64,000 bases of DNA. It comes from Bacteroidales bacterium. GTDB lineage: Bacteria; Bacteroidota; Bacteroidia; Bacteroidales; GCA-2748055. Positions within the stretch are counted from its first letter, which is position 1. Each line of letters begins with the position of its first letter. The position numbers were made by a program, and so were the translations under genes. The stretch covers positions 1 to 64,000 of the forward strand of contig JAIOZM010000008.1 in NCBI GenBank assembly GCA_021740585.1. The letters are read 5' to 3'. Positions 7,731-16,400 of this stretch are shown one piece after another. The notes beneath the pieces are model-generated. The model made no database searches. It was not told the origin of the DNA and worked only from the letters and a program-made list of their open reading frames with translations.

Positions 7731-9392
7731 TTATTCCTTTACAAGGCTAAAAACAGTTTTTTTATCAACTGATTCAACAATCAATAGATAAATTCCAGCT
7801 GGCTCTTGTATTTCTATGTTTAACAATTGACTATCCTTATAAGTATTGTGTTGTATCAATCTTCCGGTTAAATCTTTTAAAGTAATCGTAACCCTTTGAT
7901 AGTTATCACCTAAATCAATGGAGAATTTTCCATTCGTAGGGTTAGCGTAAAGTTGAAGCTTATTACCAAAATTATTTTCACTTATTCCTACTCCTTGTAC
8001 AGTATAACAACTGGAAGTATCCGAACATTCATTATTTGTAACAATTACTGAATAATCTCCATTCGTTGATGGCGTAAAGGATTGATTGGTTGCTCCACTA
8101 ATTGGAACATTCCCAGAGCAATCTAACCACTGGTATGTTGCTCCTGCCTCATTTGCAGTAAGTAATGCTCCTTCCTGTATAACAGAAGTATTAACCGTGT
8201 TAGTGGTTAGCATAAGTGTTACCAAAGAATCGCATCCATCTGCATTGGTTAACACGTGGGTTGCTGTTGAATTTGAAGTGGTGTAGGTGTTTCCGTCAAT
8301 CCATGAATATTCACCGCAGGCAGTTTGAATATCGGTTCCTGTATTTGAGTTATTGATATTGACCATAATAATCATTATACTATCTGCTCCAAAATAATTT
8401 GGGATAGTATCCATATAAATGCCACTGCTTTGGTAAGTTTCGTCACCGCTAGGTACGGTATAGCTATCGCATTCTGTTATTCTGAAAATGGAATTTGTGG
8501 GATCACCGGGCTCGCCGGGATTGTTTTCATGGCTAACTTCGAGTCCAGAGTAAATCACTTTAGCTGCAGCGCCTTCATTATCATGCTGCAGGTAGTTCCC
8601 TGCTTTGAAATAATAGGTGTTGTTACTTGGCCAATATTGCAACACTTCCTCCCGATCGAAGACCTCGATTATTTGGCCATTAATCTTAACAATCATTGCT
8701 GCAGTATCCACATCAATGTTACAGGTAAACCATTCTTCACCAACTTCAACATACTTACCATTGTCGCCCTTCTTGTAATCAACCAACCTTTCACCACTTT
8801 TCGTAATAAGTCGTATCACCCCCTTTTCCCAGATGCATTTCAGTAGGGGCTTGTCAGAAGGGAGTTTCCCATGTATCTGCATAAAGAATAGTTTATTCGC
8901 ATTTTCTTCAAAATCGGTAATTTTTACTCTGCCATATAAGTGACCTCCAGTCTGAAGCGTCCAATTGTGCTGGTCAGGCCCCACCATTTCTCGCAACTCT
9001 GTGCGTGCGTAGTCTGTGTTTGGAGTGGTAGCACCCATAAATTTACAATAGAAAGCCTGTCCCTCATCGGTGGTGTAGAAATACTCAGCAAGTTCTGCAG
9101 GCCAAGCCTCTTCGCCTAACACATAGGAGGAGAATTCAGGGTTCAGCACCTCTAGTGCATTCCCGGTTTCGGGGTTTTCCAGAGGAAATGTGATCTTCCA
9201 GAAGTATGGATCAAACACATTGTTGGATTCTAAAGTATTTATTTCAGGATAACCCAGATCAGCAAGGGTATCAGTAACTTTGGTTTGTTTAGTGCTAGCT
9301 AAATCAAAATTTAAATTTTGTGTACTTACCACAGTTGTACATAAATAGCTCATTATAAGCAAACTTGCAATTTCTCGAATTCTCAAATTCAT
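7731..9392 (-). CDS. Secreted PL7-family polysaccharide lyase (alginate-lyase type) with T9SS sorting domain
   Basis: 553 residues with a signal peptide (about 1-24). The catalytic jelly-roll spans about 60-290 and carries the three PL7 signatures: RTELRE at 130-135, QIHG at 172-175 and YFKAGNYLQ at 261-269, including the Gln/His and Tyr/Lys positions used in beta-elimination of uronates. A linker of about 180 residues follows, with the cysteine-containing repeat GCDSLVTL common in secreted flavobacterial proteins. The last 80 residues are a T9SS type A sorting domain (LYANPTNGKFSIDL, then GIYLLIVES). It should be an extracellular endolyase. PL7 enzymes usually cut alginate, but other uronate polymers cannot be excluded, and nothing else in the window points to alginate. 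It is the last of three leftward genes. Confidence 0.9.
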   Translation of the reverse strand: MNLRIREIASLLIMSYLCTTVVSTQNLNFDLASTKQTKVTDTLADLGYPEINTLESNNVFDPYFWKITFPLENPETGNALEVLNPEFSSYVLGEEAWPAELAEYFYTTDEGQAFYCKFMGATTPNTDYARTELREMVGPDQHNWTLQTGGHLYGRVKITDFEENANKLFFMQIHGKLPSDKPLLKCIWEKGVIRLITKSGERLVDYKKGDNGKYVEVGEEWFTCNIDVDTAAMIVKINGQIIEVFDREEVLQYWPSNNTYYFKAGNYLQHDNEGAAAKVIYSGLEVSHENNPGEPGDPTNSIFRITECDSYTVPSGDETYQSSGIYMDTIPNYFGADSIMIIMVNINNSNTGTDIQTACGEYSWIDGNTYTTSNSTATHVLTNADGCDSLVTLMLTTNTVNTSVIQEGALLTANEAGATYQWLDCSGNVPISGATNQSFTPSTNGDYSVIVTNNECSDTSSCYTVQGVGISENNFGNKLQLYANPTNGKFSIDLGDNYQRVTITLKDLTGRLIQHNTYKDSQLLNIEIQEPAGIYLLIVESVDKKTVFSLVKE

Positions 9393-9494
9393 ATCTAATA
9401 AGTATAAATTGTTGTGTCGCTTTTAATAAATTCTGGAAAAACAGTTCTAAAGATCATTTCATAAACGAGTTCATAGATACAAAAATAATAATAA

Positions 9495-10904
9495 CTATTC
9501 ATGCTCCCACTTCAATAACCAGGGATCGTTGGTTCGCTCCTGGAAGGCCTTCATTTTTTCTGTAAACTCCAACACCATTGGCTGAAACTTCTTTTTTTCT
9601 GCCAGATTGTAAATTTCATCAGGATCATTTTCCAGATCGTACAACTCAAATTTCGGACGATGCAAGAACGCTTCAACTGTTCTTTTACCGAACAAACTTT
9701 TTTCACCCTTAGTGTAAACCGACTGCCAAGTATTCGAATCCCACAAATCTGAGGCACTGGGATAATCCAGTTGATAAGCGATATTATAAATGAACTTGTA
9801 CCTTTTCTCCCGAATCACCCTCATAGGGTAGTACATAGTTATCTCGTGAAAAGTATGTGAAGCATAGACTTCGTTCGCGCCCGCCGCTAAAGGGTCCAGC
9901 AATTCTCCACGCAATGACCTGCCATGAAAAGTATTCTCTAAAGGAAATATGCCTGCCAGATCAAGCAATGTTGGTGTCATATCCACCCAACTAAACATAT
10001 TTTCTCTCACTTCTGCCGCATCTTTTTGTCCGGCAAGTTTGACAATACAAGGTAAACTCATCCCTGGCTCATACAAGGTAGTCTTTGCACCAGGAAAAGC
10101 AATACCATTATCAGAAATATAAATAATTACGGTATTATCATACAAACCGGCATCATTTAAAATCTCAATCAAACGCCCAACTCCCTGATCGACCCTCGAA
10201 ACCGACTGGTAGTATTGTGCCAGCTCTGCCCTGCATTCATCTGTATCTGGAAGAAATGGAGGAACAATCACCTCTTCCGGTTTATAGTATTGTTCTATCA
10301 CTCCGGGGTAATGATCATTCTCTAAATTCCCGAATGAGTTGGGCCGAAGGGGTAAATTATCAAATGCCCAGGCACGATGAGGATCACCGGTACAGTAGTA
10401 GAGGAAAAACGGAATCGAATCGGCAGAAATAAACTCTTCACAAACATTAGCCATCTGCACCGGATTCCTTAAGTCTGCACTAAAAACCTGCTGAAAATGA
10501 TATACCGATTCCGGTGCAAGATGGTATTTACCTACCCTTGCTGTGCGATATCCTGCTTTTTCCAGATAATAAGGCAGACTTTTCTCTGTATCAAAAGTGC
10601 TAAAATGATTGTAGGAATGCTCATGTCCGTAATGACCGGTTGCATGGTTGAACTTGCCGGTTAGCAGTACCGAGCGACTGGCACTACAGCTGGCGCTTGT
10701 GCAGAATGCATTTGTAAACCTCATTCCGTCTGAACCAAGGTCGTCGATAGCAGGGGTTTTAATCACTGAATTTCCATAGCACCCAAGGGCATCCTTTCCG
10801 TGATCATCAGATACAATCAGTATTATATTCGGTTTCGATTGTGTGAATGCACAGTTGAACTTAGCGAGACAGATGATCAGTATTGTTAACAGTTTTTTTA
10901 TCAT
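9495..10904 (-). CDS. Sulfatase (S1 family), CxAxR variant
   Basis: 469 residues with a signal peptide (1-21). Sulfatase core: NIILIVSDDHG at 26-36 with metal ligands D33-D34, the sulfatase motif C73-S-A-S-R77 followed by SVLLTG, GKYHL near 125 and a late ISDNG metal motif. C73 should be converted to formylglycine. The motif has Ala where most type I sulfatases have Pro; CxAxR is tolerated in the broader C/S-x-P/A-x-R consensus but is the only such case among the six full sulfatases here. Overall it resembles the N-sulfatase/S1_8-like group. Periplasmic or surface desulfation of an oligosaccharide is the likely role. It lies between the GH28-like and PL7 genes on the same strand. Confidence 0.93.
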   Translation of the reverse strand: MIKKLLTILIICLAKFNCAFTQSKPNIILIVSDDHGKDALGCYGNSVIKTPAIDDLGSDGMRFTNAFCTSASCSASRSVLLTGKFNHATGHYGHEHSYNHFSTFDTEKSLPYYLEKAGYRTARVGKYHLAPESVYHFQQVFSADLRNPVQMANVCEEFISADSIPFFLYYCTGDPHRAWAFDNLPLRPNSFGNLENDHYPGVIEQYYKPEEVIVPPFLPDTDECRAELAQYYQSVSRVDQGVGRLIEILNDAGLYDNTVIIYISDNGIAFPGAKTTLYEPGMSLPCIVKLAGQKDAAEVRENMFSWVDMTPTLLDLAGIFPLENTFHGRSLRGELLDPLAAGANEVYASHTFHEITMYYPMRVIREKRYKFIYNIAYQLDYPSASDLWDSNTWQSVYTKGEKSLFGKRTVEAFLHRPKFELYDLENDPDEIYNLAEKKKFQPMVLEFTEKMKAFQERTNDPWLLKWEHE

Positions 10905-11206
10905 TGAATCAGAATTTAAACATCAGGCGAAATAATCCTTAAAGATCCGGACTGAATCAGAAATAGTTAATTATTTTATTATTTAGATACCTTTAGTAAA
11001 AGTAAGTCAAGCTTTCAGCTTCTATGTTCACTTGCTTCCTTGTTTTGTTCGTAATAGTATAATTTTACAAGGAAGCCATTTACTGAACAGCAAGAATAAG
11101 GATAATCACAAACAGGCTTTGCTGTATTTTATAAATATCCTCTTATTTTATTAATTTATTTCAATACTCTTTAAATTACCCTTAGGTATCTTTATATCGA
11201 TTTTGC
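10905..11206. other. Intergenic region with one long-loop inverted repeat
   Basis: About 300 AT-rich bases between the GH28-like and sulfatase genes, which are on the same strand. The only structure seen is the inverted repeat at 11034-11076. No gene or clear promoter match was found. Confidence 0.5.
11034..11076. repeat. Perfect 10-base inverted repeat with 23-base spacer
   Basis: GCTTCCTTGT at 11034-11043 is repeated inverted as ACAAGGAAGC at 11067-11076. It lies downstream of the leftward GH28-like gene and upstream of the sulfatase gene. It could be a terminator lacking a strong T-run, or a regulator binding site; the sequence does not decide. Confidence 0.45.
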
Positions 11207-13120
11207 CTAGTCGGTTACCTTCAATGGAACCATTACGATTTTTGCAATACTGACTTCTGATTTTGAACCGCGATCAGATTGAAGATCCAAATTAATTTCT
11301 TCTTTTGAATATGTTTTTTCAACGGTTACGGAATTCCAACCCCAGGTTTTATTGCTAAGCTTTAATTGGTAGTCTGTTCCATTTACATTTACATTTATAA
11401 TTTCATCCTCCTTAATAACTTTGTTTAAAATCATTATTTTAAATGGACTTTGAGCTTGTGTAGGTATACTAATTGAAACCGAACCTTCATTTAAGGAATA
11501 TGCAGGTAATCCATCAATTGAATCATCTTTATTAAATTCATAGGATGCATAACCAGCAATATTTTCATAAATTTTATCAGTCAATTGTGTAGTTTCAGAA
11601 AAAGCTTTCTGATCGATAAATAATTTATCTGAATTTATATTGAATTTCGAACAATTGCCACTTTCAACTGTAGCCAAATAATTTGAATTTCCATAATTGC
11701 TGCAATTTTCCATCAAACATATTTGAGTATTTCTAAAATATGCAAGAGGTACATTGCTAATAGTTTTAACTTTAATATTTTGTAATCTGACATCAGAAAC
11801 TCTATCTAGTAATAGGGCATGACGGATATCATTACCGGCAAATTGGATGTCAATCCCATCGAGGACTAATCCTTCAATATTCCGAAAAAAAAACACAGAA
11901 GCAGGTAAATCTTGTCCATACATTTGTCCCATTGGATAATTAGATTCATTAAATGGAATTTCATTGTATGCCAGTGGCTTACCCTTATATGACTCGGTAA
12001 ATGATATTGAAATGTTGTGAAAAGAAATATTCGTTATTTTCTTTTTATTTAACCCGGTTATGTGGCTTGTTTGTTTTGCATTGGTAACAATCACATTGCT
12101 TATGCATATATTATCGACACTCCCGGTCTCCGGGGTTGGCAATCCATTTTTATAGGGTCTGGCACGGTCACCCAATCGTATAAAGAAGGGCACCTTTACA
12201 CTATCCATAATGATATTGTTGAATAATATATTTTTTAGAGTTCCGCCATCTACTGTCATTAGCGCAATACCGGAATGTTCTTTTACATTTGTGATAATGC
12301 AGTTTGAGACGGTTACGTTTTCAAAACCGCCTGTACTTTCAGTACCCATTTTTATGGCTGAAGCTTGTGAGGAGACATTACAATTGATAATATTTATATT
12401 TTTACAAATAGCAGGGCCAGTGCTTTTTAGTACAATTGCATCGTCTCCGGTTACAATTTGACAATTAGAAACTGTAACATTTTGGCATCCATCAATATCC
12501 AGACCATCGCGGTTTTCTCGATGTGAAGCCAGTAATTTTACCCCATCCACCAGCACATTGGAACATCCTAATAAATGACAGGTCCAATTAGCTGGTTCAA
12601 GCATTGTTATATTTCTAATGTTTAAGTTATTACATTGAACAAAACGTGCAATAAAAGGCCTGTTGTTCTGGGGCCGTTTGATATCGTAAATATCACTTAA
12701 GCCATTGCCATCAATTGTTCCCATTCCTTCAATGGAAATGTTTTCAGCATTTTCCGCATAAATTATACTCCGGGTCACATATAATTCGTTTGTTCTCGAA
12801 GGAAATTTTGGTATTATAATTTTGTAATCATCTTTATTACTACTTCCTTGTATTATGGCACCAGCTTCTATTCTTAAAGTTATATTGCTTTTTAAAACGA
12901 TTGAACCTGTAAGATATGTTCCGGAAGGAAACAGAACAGTTCCCCCACCGTCATCGGAGCATTTGTCTATGGCATCTTGAAGAAATTCTGTTTCCAACAC
13001 CTTTCCTTCTCCAGTTGCCCCAAAATTTTTCACATTATAAAACCCATTTTGTCCTGATCCATATTTACAGTTAAACATTACAAGAAACAGGATAATTATT
13101 TTAATATAAGTATTATTCAT
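11207..13120 (-). CDS. Secreted GH28-like beta-helix glycoside hydrolase (non-canonical active site)
   Basis: 637 residues with a signal peptide (about 1-24). The start of the fold, FYNVKNFGATGEGK at 27-40 and GGGTVLFPSGTYLTGSI at 58-74, is typical of GH28/pectate-lyase-like right-handed beta-helices. In GH28 the catalytic aspartates lie in NTD and GDD motifs. Here the first is RDGLD (204-208) and the second is GDDAIVLK (225-232). The usual HG is replaced by SSQASAIKMGTE (about 250-261), so the GH28 histidine is missing. After the helix comes a C-terminal domain (about 530-637) I do not recognise. It may act on galacturonosides or another uronide. It is divergent from the hybrid two-component gene and first in a leftward set with a sulfatase and the PL7 lyase. 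Confidence 0.85.
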   Translation of the reverse strand: MNNTYIKIIILFLVMFNCKYGSGQNGFYNVKNFGATGEGKVLETEFLQDAIDKCSDDGGGTVLFPSGTYLTGSIVLKSNITLRIEAGAIIQGSSNKDDYKIIIPKFPSRTNELYVTRSIIYAENAENISIEGMGTIDGNGLSDIYDIKRPQNNRPFIARFVQCNNLNIRNITMLEPANWTCHLLGCSNVLVDGVKLLASHRENRDGLDIDGCQNVTVSNCQIVTGDDAIVLKSTGPAICKNINIINCNVSSQASAIKMGTESTGGFENVTVSNCIITNVKEHSGIALMTVDGGTLKNILFNNIIMDSVKVPFFIRLGDRARPYKNGLPTPETGSVDNICISNVIVTNAKQTSHITGLNKKKITNISFHNISISFTESYKGKPLAYNEIPFNESNYPMGQMYGQDLPASVFFFRNIEGLVLDGIDIQFAGNDIRHALLLDRVSDVRLQNIKVKTISNVPLAYFRNTQICLMENCSNYGNSNYLATVESGNCSKFNINSDKLFIDQKAFSETTQLTDKIYENIAGYASYEFNKDDSIDGLPAYSLNEGSVSISIPTQAQSPFKIMILNKVIKEDEIINVNVNGTDYQLKLSNKTWGWNSVTVEKTYSKEEINLDLQSDRGSKSEVSIAKIVMVPLKVTD

Positions 13121-13432
13121 TATTAGAATTTAAGATAAGTTATTGATGAAGAATAAAGATAAGCATAACAACTAAATTAAAATTAATAATTTCATTTTCC
13201 AAATATCGGTTCCTGCAGCTCCAGTATCCCTCATTCTGGTACAAATGGGTCTGTTAAAGGAATATAGAGCATTCACTACTCTTAGTTTTGGCCGCTCTGC
13301 GATTCTGCAGAATAAATATTATCTTTGGCTAGATGACTATTTGAAAGAAACAGTATTTATTTCCTGCCGGAGTGAAAGCGCCAAAAAAGGAGTTAAAACA
13401 GAAGTTGAGCTTATGACTTAATTTTGCGAAAA
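13121..13432. other. Divergent intergenic region upstream of the hybrid sensor gene
   Basis: 312 bases between the GH28-like gene (leftward) and the hybrid sensor (rightward). It should hold the promoters of both. An exact TAATTTTG (13419-13426) lies only 6 bases before the ATG at 13433, too close for a typical leader. The right half is occupied by a 58-codon open frame (13245-13421), annotated separately. Confidence 0.5.
13245..13421 (+). CDS. Small open frame of unknown status, possible gene remnant
   Basis: ATG at 13245, 58 codons, stop at 13419-13421. The frame also stays open upstream of the ATG back to a stop near 13171, and its composition looks more like coding sequence than the AT-rich DNA around it (FTTLSFGRSAILQNKYYLWL). 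It has no signal peptide and I recognise no family. It could be a decayed gene end, a short real protein or chance. It ends 11 bases before the hybrid sensor ATG. Confidence 0.25.
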   Translation: MGLLKEYRAFTTLSFGRSAILQNKYYLWLDDYLKETVFISCRSESAKKGVKTEVELMT

Positions 13433-16400
13433 ATGAAAAGATCAATACATATTTTTCAGATTATTTCATTCATTTTTCTTTGTCAATTATCATTTGCACA
13501 ATCAAATGAAAGCTACTTCTTTGAAAAGATTTCCATAAGGGAGGGACTATCTCACATCGGTGTAAATACTATATTTCAGGACTCCAAAGGTTTTATTTGG
13601 GTAGGCACTTATGATGGCTTAAACCGTTATGACGGGATCAACTTCAAGATCTTTCACAATATTCCATATGACTCATCAAGTCTGATTCACAACCGCGTAA
13701 ATTCTATGGTGGAATCTTACGATAGCTTATTATGGATAGGCACTGAAGAGGGACTTTGTTATTTCAATCAAAGCACTGAAAAATTTGGAACCCTGAAATT
13801 GGAGGGATTCATGAATGCCCGAATTAATGTTACAAAGCTTTATGAGGATTCTAAGCACAGGCTATGGATATTAAGCAATAATAACGCAATTTATATTATT
13901 CAGAAAGATCGTTCCTCTTATCACCGGGTTGTTTATCAAAGCAATAGCAGCAATCCAGCCAATTTCTATGATATTGCTTCAGGTCCTGACGGATCGTTTT
14001 ATCTGTGCTCAAATAAAGGTCTTATAGTTATAAATGACGATCTTGAAATTGAACCGGTAATTAGCGATAATCCATTCCTTAAGCAAGAAATGAAATCAAT
14101 TGTCATACAGGATGATTCACTCGCTTGGATAGGATCAAAAGATGGACTATTTCTCACGGAAATTTTGAAGCAAAAGAATACAACCGACTTCAAACCGATC
14201 AAATCAATCCTCAAAGGACAGAAAGTTAACAGTATATTGATAGATAATGAGTCTAATATATGGGTTTCTATGATGGAGAAAGGCTTAAACAAAATAATCC
14301 CAAAAAATGGAGACTATGAAGTAAAGACTTTTAACCCCAATCCTTACGATATAAACTCGCTCCCCAGCAATCGAATCAGGTGCCTTTATGAGGATAGGCA
14401 AGGAATCCTTTGGATTGGCACTCCTGAAAATGGGATGATTAAATTCAAACTCTCTTCCTATGCATTTTTCAACCTAAACAAAGTGAGCGACTATAATTTT
14501 GATTCGGGCTCAGATATTGTACTCTCATTTGCCCAACTAGAGAATAAATACATTCTGATAGGAGCCAGAGATAAAGGGGTCTCCCTCATAAATTGTGAAA
14601 CAAATGAAATCATAAAGGTTCCGTTCAATTTTAACTTAGTCGCTAATAAGTCTGTTTCATCCATTTTGGTTGATTCCAGGAATATTATTTGGTTAAGAAC
14701 CTGGGATGGTCTGTATTATCTTCCGCCGGGAAGCAATGAACTCATTGAGGTGGATAATGTTGAAACCGATCAGGAGGGAATCTGTGAGGACGACGATGGG
14801 AATATTCTTATAGCCACCAGTAAGGGTATCAGGAAATTTTTGATCGGGAGTTCCAATGATATTGCAGGAGTTGAAGTCATTGACCTGCAATTGGATTCTG
14901 AAAATTCCAACATCAGGTCAAAACTTCTTTATAGCGATCCATTTGATGAAACCATATGGATGGGAACTTTTCATCACGGAATGATACACCTCGATCTGAA
15001 CGAGACCAGCTCTTTAAATACGTTGAAATTTAAGCAGTATAAATCAAAGCCTGATGATCAATCTTTACAGAGTAACTTTATTTCTTCCATTATCAGGACT
15101 TCTGAAAGGGATCTATGGATTGGCACCGAAGGCAGCGGTCTGGCCCATGGACTCTTTACAGATGATAGTCTTATTTTCACAACTTATAATGAGACTCATG
15201 GACTCTCCAATAATTCAGTGAAAGCAATCCTGGAAGATGAATCAGGTAATTTATGGGTTAGCACGAATTTCGGATTGAATAAATTCATTATAGAGACCAG
15301 TAAATTTATCGCTTTCGATTTTTATGACGGGCTGGCCAGTGACTTTTTTACAAGCGCTGCTCTGAAATTAAGTGATAACCGAATTATATTGGGAGGTAAC
15401 AACGGATTAACATTATTTGATCCGGATGTAATCCGGGATGATACCATCACTCCGTTACCCGAGTTTGGAAGTTTTAAATTATTCTCTAAAACCATCTTAC
15501 CTAATGATAAAGTCAATAATAAGATACTCCTTACGAAATCCATTTCGGAGCTTGAACATCTCGAACTTGCCTACAACCAGAACACCTTTTCCTTTGAATT
15601 GCTTGCTCTGAATTTTTCTAGTCCAAAAAATAACAGTATTAAATATAGACTGTATGGTTATGACAAGGATTGGATATACTATAATAAAGGACATTATACA
15701 GCCAACTATTCCAGGATCAAACCGGGAAACTACAATTTAGAGTTTTACACCGCTAACAGGCATGGGGTTTGGTCAGATAAATCCAAATCGATAGACATTA
15801 CCATTCTGCCTCCATTTTGGGCAAACACTTATGCTTTTGTCTTCTATATTATAGTTTTTATAACTGTTTCCTTGCTCATTTTAAAAAACAGCCGAAGAAT
15901 CCTGCACTTGAAACAAAAAGTGAAGATTGAAGAGATAGAATTGCTAAAGACCAAGGAACTCAATGAGTCTAAACTCAAATTTTTTATGAATGTGTCCCAT
16001 GAATTTAAAACTCCCATTTCTCTTATCGCCGGTCCGGCTCAATGGCTGTTGAAGCACCACGGATATAATAGCAGCATATCCAAACATCTGACCTTGATAA
16101 AGGGCCAGTCAGATTATCTTGTCAGCTTGTTAGACCAGCTTGTTTATTTTAGAAAAGCTGAATCAGATACACTGAAACTAAAGTGTAAGTACAATGATAT
16201 AGTCTCCTTTATTGAACTTACTAAATCACTATATGAATGGCAAGCAAATGAACAAAGAATTGATTTTAGTTTTTTGCACCCAAACAAAGATGTTTTCCTT
16301 TGGTTCGATTCTAAATGTATGGATATCATCCTTCATAATCTGATCTCGAATGCTTTTAAATTTACAAATCCTGGAGGTAAAATAATACTGTCGTTATATA

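Noticed and set aside
8430-8846. 138-codon plus-strand frame opposite the PL7 gene
   Set aside because: Antisense to the catalytic domain and linker of PL7; no independent support.
13419-13426. TAATTTTG as promoter of the hybrid sensor gene
   Set aside because: Exact consensus, but only six bases before the ATG and partly the stop codon of the small frame; a leaderless transcript would be needed.
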